NCBI GenBank assembly: GCA_007922195.1
Contig: ML682067.1
Location: 9,274,007-9,338,006 of the forward strand
Origin: Podocnemis expansa
Taxonomy: Eukaryota > Chordata > Testudines > Podocnemididae
Reading direction: 5' to 3'
DNA: 64,000 nt
The notes beneath the pieces were generated by a model that did not search any database, had not been told where the DNA came from, and was given only the letters and a program-made list of their open reading frames with translations. Below are positions 12,272 through 22,449 of this stretch, piece by piece; the stretch's first letter is position 1, and every line of letters begins with the position of its first letter. The position numbers and the translations under genes were made by a program.

Positions 12272-12745
12272 ATGGACCAGACCAATCTCCTAGGAGGGGT
12301 CCCATTTCTACCACCACAACCGCAGATCACGATAACTACGGATGCCTCCCTGTTGGGATGGGGGGCACATTGCCAGGACCAAGCTATTCAGGGCAGGTGG
12401 TCCTCACTAGAAAGACACCTGCACATAAACCTACTTGAGTTAAGGGCAGTCTGGAATGCATGTCAACATTTTCTTCCCTTACTTGCAGGGAAAGTCATAG
12501 CAGTCCACACAGACAACAGGAGATGCATGTGTTATATAAATCGACAGGGGGGAACCAGATCACGGCTCCTCTGTCTAGAAGCAATAAAGCTATGGGACTG
12601 GTGTCTGCATCACAGCATATGGATGGTGGCGGAATACCTCCAGGGCAAAGACAACACCCTAGCGGATTCTCTGAGTCGTTTATCTCCCAACCAGCACAAA
12701 TGGGAAATCAGACACGACATCATTCAAAGCATTTTCGCCACGTGA
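12272..12745 (+). pseudogene. DIRS copy 1 RNase H domain
   Basis: Continues RT in the same frame after the TGA. Motifs: ITITTDASLLGWGAH (first catalytic Asp), HINLLELRAVWNA (catalytic Glu), AVHTDNRRCMCYINRQGG (third Asp) and KDNTLADSLSRL (last Asp). All four acidic positions look present. The domain would remove RNA from the RNA-DNA hybrid during copying. It is called a pseudogene because it is the C-terminal part of a broken polyprotein, not because of its own lesions. Confidence 0.88.
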
Positions 12746-13148
12746 GGAACCCCCACAATGGACTTATTTGCCAAGGCAGACAACAGAAAATGCACCAGTT
12801 ATTGCTCTCGAGCGGGAAAGGGCCTAGAGTCGAGCGGCGATGCGTTTCTCCTCAACTGGGGCGGCACTCTACTATATGCATTTCCGCCCATCCCGATGAT
12901 CGCATGAACTCTTCAGAAAATCAGACAGGACAGAGCACGAGTCCAGTGTGGCCACATCAAATTTGTCACACTCTGCTCACGGCAATGTCCATAACAACTC
13001 CAATTCCTCTACCACTTGTTCCAGACCTCCTATCACAGAATCACGGAGCATGCACACATCCTGATCTGAGCAGACTACATTTAACAGCATGGAACCTTGA
13101 TGGTTCGAGGATATAGAGCTCCAGTGAAGTCCATCATATCCTGTTAAA
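12746..13148 (+). pseudogene. DIRS post-RNase H conserved segment
   Basis: Beyond the RNase H stop, one frame reads TMDLFAKADNRKCTSYCSR, then GDAFLLNW and LLYAFPPIPMI. This is a conserved block seen between RNase H and recombinase in DIRS1-like elements. Its role is uncertain; some DIRS elements carry a methyltransferase-like region here. Several stops follow, so it is decayed. Confidence 0.6.
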
Positions 13149-13149
13149 T

Positions 13150-14148
13150 AGCAGAAAGCCATCCACGAGAACTACTTACCTGCAAAAATGGACTTGATTC
13201 TCTCATTGGTGCTCCCGAAGATTGATACATCCATTGACAGCTCCTATCCCATCAATCCTAGAATACCTTCTTCACCTGAAAGAGACAAAGGTTACAGTTA
13301 GTATGATTAGGGTACATCTTGTGGCCATTTCAACATCCCATGATCAGGTAGAAGGTACCTCAGTTTTCACTCACAGAACCATCAAAAGGTTTATGTTGGA
13401 CATGCAGAATTTACACCCTCAGGTTCACCCACCAGCAAAGCCCTGGGACCTCACTATAGTACTCAAAGCGCTAATGAGACAACCATTTGAACCGTTAGCA
13501 AAAGCTTCATTATTACACTTATCCATGAAGGTCGCTTTCCTCATAGCAATCATATCGGCTCGACAAGTCCGGGAGATGGCGGCGTTAATGGCTTACCCAC
13601 CTTATACCATATTCTCTAGGGATATGGTTGCCCTACAGCTACATCTGAAATTTGTTCCCAAGATGGCGTCAGCCTTCCACATCAATCAGACAATCCATCT
13701 ACCGGTATTCTACCCTAAACTCCATACTATACCGCAACAAAGACTGCTCCATACCCTCGACGTCAGACGAGCACTTGCATATTATCTAGAGCAAACCAAA
13801 CCGTTCAGGTCCGCACACCTCTTCGTATCCACCACTGAACACGCCCGGCAGCAACCAGTCTCTAAACAGAGACTGTCCAATTGGATCTCCTCCTGCATCC
13901 ACATGGCATACTCCATGCATCAAGCAACTACAGCTAATACAATACGTTCTCACTCCACAAGAGCGATGGCATCCTCTGTGGCCTTCCTTACGAGGGTCCC
14001 GCTACAAGCAATTTGTCAGGCAGCCACTTGGTCCTCAAATGATACTTTCGTCAAACACTATGCATTAGAGCAAATTTCATTTGTGGACACGGCATTGGGA
14101 CAAGCAGTCCTTAGAACAATTGATAATGCACAGTCCAAAGTACCCTAA
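13150..14148 (+). pseudogene. DIRS copy 1 tyrosine recombinase
   Basis: Integrates the circular DNA copy by strand exchange. The N-terminal core-binding part starts STRTTYLQKWT near 13162 and is cut by an in-frame TGA at 13195-13197. From 13198 the frame is open for over 300 codons to 14148. Catalytic features: a SARQVREMAAL stretch at about 13555-13587 where family members usually have SARRVSE, so the first catalytic Arg appears changed to Gln (CAA at 13564-13566); HSTR (13951-13962), the His-x-x-Arg pair; and KHYAL with the nucleophile Tyr at 14059-14061. The open frame after 13198 has no ATG near its start. One stop and one catalytic substitution make activity unlikely; the alignment is from memory. 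Confidence 0.85.
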
Positions 14149-14164
14149 CTTCAATGACTGCTAC

Positions 14165-14275
14165 GGAATCACCTCAAGTGGAGCAGTCGGAAGCACTGCC
14201 CGAAGAAGAAATGAAGGTTACTGACCTTTGTGCAGTAGCCAAAGTTCTTCGAGGTGCATGCTCCCGACATGCTCC
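14165..14275 (+). repeat. Internal complementary region of DIRS copy 1
   Basis: The first half (14169-14210, caagtggagcagtcggaagc onward) is complementary to the outer end of the left terminal repeat. The second half (about 14219-14275, ctgacctttgtgcagtagcc onward) is complementary to the outer end of the right terminal repeat at 14510-14550. This joined-ends template is the hallmark that lets DIRS elements complete a circle. Confidence 0.85.
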
Positions 14276-14334
14276 ACAACCCTGCTTCCTCCCCTCTACT
14301 TTGGAGCTCCTTTTCTTCTCTCTTGGCAGGTGTC

Positions 14335-14555
14335 TCCGAGGTAGAAAGGAACTGGTGGACAACGGCAGTGGGAGAGTGACTGGCTGATGTCACCAGAGCG
14401 AGAAACGCTGAACACCTGTCATCCCCTGGCTGCCTGAGCCACTGCTGATCACAAATCTCTGATACCGGTGCTGTGGTGGGTGCAAACACCTCAAGTGGAG
14501 CATGTCAGGAGCACGCACCTCGAAGAACTTCGGCTACTGCACAAAGGTGAGTAAT
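14335..14555 (+). repeat. Right inverted terminal repeat of DIRS copy 1
   Basis: Reverse complement of the left repeat, including gagtgactggctgatgtcac and cactgctgatcacaaatctc. The outer tail (gaagaacttcggctactgca) is complementary to the internal region. The end was placed at about 14550. Confidence 0.87.
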
Positions 14556-16082
14556 CTCCATTTACTGACCTGTGAGGGGACTAAGTGCCAGATTAACAAA
14601 AACCCCTTAAGTGGAATGCTGCACAAAAAGGTCCTCAAAAATTTGTTGTGTATGTACACACACTTTTTATTAAATTTGCTCCATTTTTGGATTACAGGGG
14701 AGCAGGAGCATTTGTTCATAAAGCAGGTCCAGCCAGGGCTCTGATACTGCTGGCACCTGTCCACTGGTCCATCTTCCTGACCTGACTCAGCCTTAGGCCT
14801 GGTTTACATATACATGTTGCACTGATGTGACATTGACCAAGTCTAATTCTGTGTGTAGCCAGCAACGCCAAATTAAAACATCGCTTAACGTCATTCATCT
14901 TGCCCTACAGGGGCAAATTAAACTGCTGTAAGTGGCTGCACATAGACACTTAAAAGTTAGACTAGGGTAATATCTGAATCTAAGCCCAACGCCTGAGCTA
15001 CACTATACAGTTTTGTAGCGCTAATGGCAGGCTTGGAGCTGGGGTTATTACGCTGCCCAGAAGACATGATTGTAACTGTGTAAGCTTTTTTTTTTAATGT
15101 AACACAGGCCAAAAACCATCCACATCATCATTTCTTTTGTTGGAATATGCCAGGATAGCTCCACCATCCAAGGTGCTGTAGCTCGGGGGTGGGGGGAAGG
15201 GAACTTATGTGAAAGGTTACGTATGTCCCCATTTGCTGCTTTATGGCTCTGCTATGGAAGCTAATGAGCACTAGATGAATGGCAATTTTTGTGAAGCAGA
15301 CCTCTGAGGTCTGATTCCTAGCTGTACTAGGTTTACAGTGCTCAACTTGGGCTGCAAGACCCCCACCCGGGGGGGGGGACAACAATTACAGGGGGTCTGT
15401 GAGGCTTCTGAACTAGTGAGATCGTTTAGCTCCATACCAGCTGGGCACAGCAGCCTCAAGGTCTGTGCCTTCTGGACTGGAGGAGCAGCTGTGCAACCAG
15501 CACCAGAGCACCCCATAGCAGTGGGGGTGCAGCAGCCCTTGCCAGCCACTGGCATTCGCTACCTCTGTTACCTCAGTCATGAGTGATGGGATGGTGGGAG
15601 GAGGTTAGATGGGGCATGCGATAGGGACCAGAGAAGGGTTAGCCTTTTCCTCGAGTAAGAAGAAATTATTATTATTATGTACAAAACTGTCTCTGGCAGG
15701 GGGGGTGGGACCTGGGGATTGTGTCTTGTGTTGGCCTGAGCCTGGCCTCACTCCCAGCTCCAGGAGACAGAGTCCTCAGCTCCACACAGGTCTGGCCCAC
15801 ACTCATTGGCCCCACGCAGTACAGCAGCTGCCCTGGCCCTGACTTTTCACCCCCACCATCTCCCAAGTGGGGCCCCCTCAATACAACACCGGTAGTAGAC
15901 ACTCAAAGCTCAGGGACTGGAACAATCACCCCAAGTCAACATACCAATAAGATAGCTCTTTATGTAATTTAGGGTTATTATTATTCATTATATGATTCTC
16001 ACTGCTGGGAGGGCAAAGCACATATTTTAGCCAGTGTTTGCTGTAGGCCTTTTATCCAAAAGGGTTGGGACCACTGAGTGGC
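14556..16082. other. No gene seen
   Basis: No coding exon recognised. Open frames at 15270-15900 lie on both strands in GC-rich sequence and show no domain. A short G run is at about 15370-15379. Confidence 0.4.
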
Positions 16083-16930
16083 TATGTCTACACACTACAG
16101 GGCTCAGTTAAGCCGTTTTAGTAAAGTCTCCTTTAAGCCAGCTTAAAGTAAACCTAATTAAGTCAGCTTAGAGAGTCCACACGCAAAAATGCCAGGAGAC
16201 TGCCCATGTACACATTGGCAGCTTCTAGGAATATTGCATTGTGGGTAGCTGGCCTATAGTGCACCACACCAGAAGTGCCCCTGTCTCCCAGCCACTTCTT
16301 TACTACTACAGGAAGTGAGTGACCACAGCAGCCTCCATATGCTGTGTGGCGACAGGGAGCCTGACGTGGCCCAACAATGTGCCAGCACAGCACTCCACAC
16401 CTTCCCTGCATTGCCCAAGCTCCTCTGGCTCTGGACCAGGTGCTGCAGGACAACTGCCAGCCAGGGGCATTACTGGGGGGCTGGGATTGGGACTCGCCCC
16501 CCCCCAGCCCCAATCCTGCTCCAGGCCCTGATCCTACCATTACCGCTTGCCAGCAGCAGCATGGGCCTGATCCAGCTTCAAGCCTCTTGCAGGAGGGTCA
16601 AAGCCAGATTGGGCCTCTGCTGGTGCCAGCATCGTCAGCAGCCGTGACCAAGCCTCCGCCACTTGCCGGAAGTGGCCCAGAGCCATATCGGGCCCCTTCC
16701 AGCTGAGCTGCAGTCAAGAGATCCAGGGCCCGTGCCATGCTGATCCCAGCACAATGACACTTCTGCTACCAGTGCAAGGGTGAAACACAGCAGTTGTTGA
16801 GATTCAACACTGGGAAACAGCACATAGAGGAAGGTGAAGTCAAATCACCTGTTGTCATGGGGAAAAATAATCCATAGTCAAGATTTAATCTTGCTTTCAC
16901 ACAATCTAATCTAAAAGAAATAGCAACTTT
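16083..16930 (+). repeat. Dispersed DNA-transposon-like repeat, copy B
   Basis: Begins ggctatgtctacacactaca. The ends match copy A (7345-7833, inverted) closely, including gtgggtagctggc, aggaagtgagtgacca, gaaggtgaagtcaaatcacc and ctaatctaaaagaaatagca. Relative to copy A it carries about 320 extra bases (about 16470-16790) that are Pro/Gln-rich in one frame. It may be the left part of a larger element whose right end is at 23561-23574, see findings. Confidence 0.6.
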
Positions 16931-17096
16931 CTTTCTATGTACTGTTTCCCAGTTTTTGACTTTTAACAACTGCTTTGATTTGCTGTTACAATTTGACCTG
17001 ATCCTATGTCTTACACGCCCCTGCATTTATTTTCCTCCCATTCTGTAAGTTTCCCCATCTTCAAACTAGCTGACAAAGTGGGATTTTTTTTTCTCC

Positions 17097-17150
17097 CACA
17101 GAAGGTCATGCAATAAATAAATTTGTTAGTCTTAAAAAGTGCCAGAGGAC
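17097..17150 (+). repeat. Retroelement 3'-tail fragment, second copy
   Basis: Shares the 'taaatttgttagtctt' and 'gtgcca' blocks with 5692-5785 in the opposite orientation. A short fragment of the same old family. Confidence 0.35.
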
Positions 17151-17164
17151 TCCCTGTTTCTTTT

Positions 17165-17435
17165 ACAACATTGGGTGGGTTGGGCTGAGAAGGGGAGCTA
17201 CACAGGGTCAGTCTGAGAAGGGAAGATACATGGGGTCAGGCTGAAAAGGTTGGACCGGAGAAGAGGAATGAGACAGGCAGGGTTGAGCTGCGGAAGGGCA
17301 AGGGGCGAGACAGGCGGAAAAGGTCAGAGATGCAGGGCTGGGCTGAGAAGGGGAAATGGAGGGTTGGGCTGATGCGGGAGAGGTGTGGAGAGTGGCTGAG
17401 AAGGGGAGAGACGTGGATCAGGTTGAGGAGGAAGG
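17165..17435. repeat. Degenerate tandem repeat rich in ggctgagaagggg
   Basis: The word gctgagaaggggag and variants recur about every 30-50 bases (for example ggttgggctgagaagggg, ggctgagaaggggaaatgg, ggctgagaaggggagagac). It looks like an eroded minisatellite. The Gypsy element is inserted at its right edge, and G-rich sequence (22104 onward) resumes on the other side. Confidence 0.5.
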
Positions 17436-17637
17436 TGTAGTGATATGCTTGTAGAAGGTTGTGAATTTAGAGACTCCCTAGCATGGGCCATTGTTGTGTA
17501 AATTGGGAGACGTGCCCCGGAGAAGATTTAACATGGCTGCTCCCAGGTACACACCTGGATACTTGTCTGTATGACTAAAGTTCTATTCCTTACTCATTCT
17601 GTAGTATCATCTTTAATGAACCCTCAAGATCATTATA
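17436..17637 (+). repeat. 5' LTR of Gypsy element
   Basis: 202 bp, same length as the 3' LTR. It starts with TG; the end reads cattata where the 3' LTR has cattaca, so the terminal CA has mutated to TA. The LTR would carry the promoter and polyadenylation functions. Confidence 0.92.
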
Positions 17638-17655
17638 TGGTGTCAGAAGATGGGG
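17638..17655 (+). promoter_or_regulatory. Primer binding site
   Basis: TGGTGTCAGAAG follows the 5' LTR without spacer. TGG pairs with the CCA end of a tRNA. The tRNA was not assigned. Confidence 0.75.
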
Positions 17656-17777
17656 AATGAGTTTGGAAACCAAAAAGACTTGGAGGAAAATTCCTGCATT
17701 TGCACCTGAAAACAGCAAAACATCAGGGATCTCTGAAAACAAAGAAAGCCTTCAGCAAGTAAGTGTAAGCTCTAACA

Positions 17778-18485
17778 ATGGATGTTTTACAGGCTCCTTC
17801 ACCTCTCCAAATGTCTGGTAATGTTGCAGAAAACTGGCTAAAGTTTAAGCAGCGATTTCTGTTGTATTTGTCTGCCATTGGAGCACAGAACAAAGATGAA
17901 AACCAGAAATCATCTATATTTTTGCATGTTGTTGGGGAGGAGGCACTGGATGTATATAATAACTTTGAATTTCAAGATGGTGAAAGCATGAATTTAAACA
18001 CTATACTGACTAAGTTTGAGGAATATTGCTTGTCAAAAACGAATGTGACTTTTGAGAGGCATAGATTTTTTACATGCATGCAAAAACCGGATAATACCAT
18101 AGACCAATATGTTACAGAATTAAGGAAACTCAGTAAAAGCTGTAACTTTGGTGGCTTGGCAGAGTCTCTGATCAAAGATAGACTCATTTGTGGCTTTACA
18201 GACAATGGATTAAGAGAAAGACTGCTCAGAGAGGGAGAGATCTCTTTGAATGCAACCCTTCAAATATGTAGGGCCACTGAAATGGTAAAAACACAAGTAA
18301 AAGAGCTGAATTCATCAGAAGGGACAGTGCATGCCCTTAGACAAACAGCATGTAGCCAGAGTGGTTCAAATCACAATGTGGAACCAAACTCTGCTATCAG
18401 GAAGGCTGAGTCCAGACGGTCTTGTGGCAAGTGTGGATCACGGCATGGTCCCAAACAGTGTTTTGCCTATGGGAAACTGTCATAA
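17778..18485 (+). pseudogene. Gypsy gag polyprotein part, frameshifted at its end
   Basis: Starts at ATG 17778 (MDVLQAPSPLQMSGNVAENW), 235 codons open. The first about 190 residues are a retrotransposon gag fold: ENWLKFKQRFLLYL near the start, then DQYVTELRKLSKSCNF and LIKDRLICGF. A CCHC-type zinc knuckle (CGKCGSRHGPKQC) is near the end. The second knuckle (CHNCGKRNHFANCC) is in another frame, that of the protease-polymerase reading frame. The junction near 18476 therefore looks like a small deletion or insertion between the two knuckles, not a programmed shift, because it cuts a domain. Gag would build the particle and bind RNA. Confidence 0.85.
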
Positions 18486-20649
18486 CTGTGGGAAACGTAA
18501 TCATTTTGCAAACTGCTGCAGATCCCAAAGGCGCAAAAATCAAGTGCATTTAGTTACTGACAGTGAGACTGAGGAGTGCTTTGTAGATGTACTGGGATCA
18601 AGCAAACCTAGTGAGAGGGACTGGATACTGCCTCTGTCAGTGAATGGAACAATCATTCCACTGAAACTAGACACAGGAGCTCAGGTTAACATTCTGTCTG
18701 CACGAGATTATGAGAGACTGAGAATAAGACCCAAGCTGGGACCAACAAACATAAAAGTAACTGGGTATTCTGGAACAAATATACCTGTGCAGGGACGCTG
18801 CTTCGCTAGTGTTAACCATAAGAACACCATGTACAGGCTGCCTTTCATTGTAGTGCCACAGGAGGTGACACCAATTTTGGGCTTGGCCGCCTGTGAGAAA
18901 CTGAATCTGGTAAAAAGGGTGCTCTCACTACAAGACAGACCTGCATCTGGCTATGAGGCACTCCTTGAAGAATATCAGGACCTGTTTCAGGGATTGGGTT
19001 GCTTGCAAGGTGAACATAAAATCCGCATAAACAAGCAGATCCCTCCAGTCATTCATCCATGTAGAAAGGTGCCATTTGCACTCCGTGATAAACTCAAGGC
19101 TGAGCTTGAAAGGATGGAAGCAATGAAAGTAATACAAAAAATAGAGGAGCCAACGGAATGGGTGAGCTCCCTAGTTATAGTGCAAAAAAGTAATGGCCAG
19201 CTACGCATATGCTTAGATCCCAGAGACCTCAACAGAGCTATACAAAAAGAACATTTCAAACTACCAACTAGAGAAGAGATTATGGCTCAGTTTGCAAATG
19301 CTCAATACTTCAGTAAATTGGATGCATCCTCTGGATTTTGGCAGCTAAAATTAACAGAGGAAAGCTCAAAATTATGCACATTTAATACTCCTTTCAGAAG
19401 ATATAGATTTTTACGCTTACCTTTCGGTATAGCTTCAGCACCAGAGGTGTATCACAAAACTGTACACATGATCTATGAACATATTAGTGGTGTGGACACC
19501 TCCATGGATGACATCATTATCTGGGGCTCTACAAAAAAGGAGCATGATTGTCGTCTTCAGCAAGTATTAGATGCAACTAGAGCTGCAAACCTCAAACTAA
19601 ATAAGGACAAATGTGTGTTAGGAGTTAGAGAACTGACTTTTATAGGGGGCATTGTTTCTCATGAAGGTGTAAAACGGGATAAGAGGAAGATTTCAGCCAT
19701 TGAAATGATGCCATGTCCCCAGTCAAAGAAAGATGTCCAACGGTTCCTGGGAATGGTTAACTATCTTGGAAAATTCATACCCAATCTTTCTTCCAAGGCG
19801 GTACCATTGAGACAACTCCTACAGGACAAAAATGAATGGTGCTGGGAGGCTGCACAGGAGGAATCATGGAGAAGTTTAAAACAAGACTTGATACAGGAAC
19901 CAGTATTGAAATTTTTTGCTCCAGAGAAGCCCATTAAAATTTCAGCAGATGCATCACAGTCGGGGTTGGGTGCTGTGATTTTACAAAAACATGAAGATTG
20001 CTGGCAACCTGTGGCATATGCATCCAAATCACTGACTGATGCAGAGACTAGATATGCACAGATTGAGAAGGAGCTTTTAGGAATCTTGTTCGCCTGTGAG
20101 AGATTTAATCAGTATATTTATGGACAGAGAGTGGAAGTTGAAACAGATCACAAGCCCTTGATTACATTATTTAACAAACCACTAAATGACTGTACCTTAA
20201 GGATTCAAAGAATGATGATCAAATTGCAGAAATACAATTTACTGGTGACCTACACACCAGGCAAATTTATGTTCACTGCAGATGCACTTTCCAGAGCAGT
20301 ACCAACTATGGTACCCGAGAAGACACTGGAAACAGAAGTGCAAGCCTATGTAGATATGATTGTGAGCGCAAATCCCACAACTAACAGAAGACTGCAACGC
20401 ATAAGAGAAGAGACTGAGAAAGATGAATCGTTGGGACTCCTCAAAGAGGTGATAATTAAAGGATGGCCTGAAATAATAAGCAGTTGCTCTCTAAGTATAA
20501 GAGACTATTGGAACTGCAGGCATGAACTGACTGTGGTAGATGGGGTGATTTTCAAAGGTGGTAAAGTTGTAATACCATGGAGCCTCCGAAAAGAAATGTT
20601 ACAGAAGATTCATGAAGGTCACTTAGGAATTGAGAAGTGCAAAGAATGA
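18476..20649 (+). pseudogene. Gypsy protease, reverse transcriptase, RNase H, start of integrase
   Basis: One long open frame (its open part begins at 18331, inside gag). Order: zinc knuckle CHNCGKRNHFANCC; aspartic protease with LDTGAQVN (DTG at 18670-18678); RT with LRICLDPRDLNRAI, FSKLDASSGFWQLKL, LPFGIASAPEVY and SMDDIIIWG (MDD at 19504-19512; Ser stands where Tyr is usual); RNase H with ISADASQSGLGAVIL and VETDHKPL; and the integrase zinc region HEGHLGIEKCKE, which is cut by TGA at 20647-20649. The domains themselves are complete, so apart from the SMDD change the polymerase part looks well preserved. It would copy the element RNA into DNA in the particle. Confidence 0.9.
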
Positions 20650-21534
20650 GCACGAGAGGTCATGTATTGGCCGCGGATCAATCACGACATTACCAATGTG
20701 GCAAAAACTGCTTTTTCATGCTTGAAATACAGGCCATGCCAACAGGCAGAGACACTGAGACCCCATCCTGTTCCACAGAGACCTTATGAGAAGGTAGGTG
20801 TGGATTTATTTACCTGGCGTTCCAAGGATTACTTAATAGTCACTGATTATTACTCCTTATATCCAGAAATTTGCACACTGAACAGTACTAATAGTAATTC
20901 AGTGATCACTGGCATGAAAGGAATTTTCTCCAGACATGGAATTCCTGATGCGGTCTTCAGTGACAATGGGCCACAATTTTCAAGTGCAGAATTCAGGCAG
21001 TTTGCCTTAGATTGGGATTTTCATCATGAAACCTCCAGTCCCAATTATCCCCAATCAAACGGACTGGTGGAAAGGTCTATACAGACAGTAAAGAACCTGA
21101 TGAAAAAGACTTTTGAAAGTGGAGGTGATCTGTATACAGCATTGCTGCTCTACCGAAGTACACCCCTGGAGAATGGCTTTTCTCCAGCTCAGCTGTTAAT
21201 GGGAAGAAGGATCAGATCTAACTTACCTATTACTGATAAACTGCTGCAATCTAAGAACAATGCTAACATTTGCAAGATGAAAGAAAACCAGAAGTGGAAG
21301 CAGAAATATTATTTTGAGAGAAGGGCTCGTGATCTTCCATCCCTTAACCCAGGTGATAGAGTGTGCCTGAGGAATCACTCTTCTAATACCTGGGGACAAA
21401 GAGGTACTATTAAAAAACAGCTGCATCCACGGTCTTACGTGGTCCACACAGATACAAAGGGGACACATTTCGACGTAATCGATGGGATCTACGACTTATT
21501 CCAGAAAGTTCCAACACTGTGGAAGTTGAGGTAG
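20650..21534 (+). pseudogene. Gypsy integrase, rest of pol after the stop
   Basis: Continues in the same frame after the TGA: MYWPRINHDITNVAKTAFSC. The zinc motif normally has a CxxC; here the first Cys of the pair appears lost (AFSC). The catalytic core is D,D-35-E: VDLFTW and IVTDYYS, SDNGPQF (Asp codon 20962-20964) and NGLVERSIQ (Glu codon 21070-21072). The spacing of 35 residues between the last two was counted. The C-terminal part has a NPGDRVCLRN chromatin-side barrel-like segment. Near 21470 the frame changes, and the true tail (PESSNTVEVEVDSG... to HPERLIETC) runs in another frame to about 21688. Confidence 0.88.
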
Positions 21535-21901
21535 ATTCTGGCATGCTTCCCCTGACAGATCCGATATCTTCAACACATGGTAAAGAAACCATCAGGGAAC
21601 AAGAGAATTCAGACCTGAACGAAGGATCAGTACTGAGAAGATCTAATCGAGTCATCAAACATCCAGAAAGACTCATAGAGACTTGCTAGGATATGTAAGG
21701 GAAGTGGGTGGTAAAGACTCACTTGAGAGTGATGTGCTAGTAACCTCTCCTCTCTAGGTAGTTCAGATTCTGGATTTATGGACTGTCCTTCTGCATGTTT
21801 TTTTCAGATAGCTGTTATGTGTTGTTAGATGTTAGTGCATGTATTATTAGCTAGCTTTTATATGTATCTAACTGTTTGCTTCTTTTCCTTAGTGGGGAAG
21901 A
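21535..21901 (+). other. Gypsy 3' untranslated part with polypurine tract
   Basis: Begins with the out-of-frame tail of integrase (to about 21688), then a noncoding stretch. The polypurine tract agtggggaaga (21891-21901) sits directly before the 3' LTR, where plus-strand DNA synthesis would start. Confidence 0.75.
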
Positions 21902-22103
21902 TGTAGTGATATGCTTGTAGAAGGTTGTGAATTTAGAGACTCCCTAGCATGGGCCATTGTTATGTAAATTGGGAGATGTGCCCTGGAGAAGATCTAACAT
22001 GGCTGCTCCCAGGTACACACCTGGATACCTGTCTGTATGATTAAAGTTCTATTCCTTACTCATTCTGTAGTATCATGTTTAATGAACCCTCAAGATCATT
22101 ACA
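21902..22103 (+). repeat. 3' LTR of Gypsy element
   Basis: 202 bp, differing from the 5' LTR at 8 positions by my count (for example gttatg against gttgtg and gagatg against gagacg). It ends with the canonical CA. Confidence 0.92.
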
Positions 22104-22449
22104 GAAGCCAGAGGGCTGTAGTGCTAGGATGCAGGGTTAGGGGCTGGGGCTAAGATGTTGGGGGGGGGGGTGGTTGATGTGTTGCACACAGCTGGGAACA
22201 CTCAAAGCTGTGCTGTGCCCTCTCTCCAGCCCCCAACCCATGTTTCAGATAGTTAGGAGGCCAGTTAAGTTGACTTTAGCCAACTCCCAGGCTACATTGG
22301 CTTAAGTCCACTTGGTAACATCAACTTAACTACTAAGTTGCCTTTACAAATGGGAGTTATTAAGTCAACTTAATACCTTCCCCATGTGGCCAGAGCTTTG
22401 TTTAAGTTGACTTAAGGGCCTTACGTTGCCATAAACCCATAGTGTAGAC
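22104..22449. repeat. Body of an older DNA-transposon-like repeat
   Basis: Contains repeated aagttgactt / gtcaacttaa words (22265-22430), a style seen in turtle DNA-transposon ends. It is interrupted at 22450 by a hAT element and ends at 23574 with gtgtagacataccc. No gene. Confidence 0.45.

Larger units (their letters stand above)
8798..14555 (+). mobile_element. DIRS-type tyrosine-recombinase retrotransposon, copy 1
   Basis: About 5.75 kb with the full DIRS layout: inverted terminal repeats (8798-9010 and 14335-14555), gag, reverse transcriptase, RNase H, a conserved post-RNase H segment, tyrosine recombinase, and an internal complementary region just before the right repeat. DIRS elements copy themselves through RNA and integrate a circular DNA by a tyrosine recombinase, so they leave no target duplication, and none is seen. 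The coding region is decayed: gag is frameshifted, RT has a frameshift near 11740 and a TGA at 12269, and recombinase has an early TGA and an altered catalytic residue. The exact outer ends were placed by complementarity to the internal region and may be off by about 10 bases. Confidence 0.9.
17436..22103 (+). mobile_element. Ty3/Gypsy LTR retrotransposon, near full length
   Basis: 4668 bp bounded by two 202-bp LTRs starting tgtagtgatatgcttg. The 3' LTR ends ..ttaca and the 5' LTR ends ..ttata. Order inside: primer binding site, gag, protease, reverse transcriptase, RNase H, integrase, polypurine tract. The order RT-RNase H-integrase marks Ty3/Gypsy, and the protein style resembles K02A2.6-like elements of vertebrates. 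The LTRs differ at 8 of 202 sites by my count, mostly transitions. Flanks are gaagg (left) and gaagc (right), an imperfect 5-bp target duplication. Coding lesions: frameshift near 18476, TGA at 20647-20649 and a frameshift near 21470. No envelope-like gene is seen. Confidence 0.92.

Noticed and set aside
17165..17435. Possible CRISPR-like array
   Set aside because: Repeats are imperfect, unevenly spaced and have no spacer structure, and the genome is vertebrate. It is an eroded minisatellite.
17778..18485. Programmed frameshift between gag and pol of the Gypsy element
   Set aside because: The frame change splits the gap between two zinc knuckles that should be in one protein and no slippery site is seen, so a mutation is more likely.
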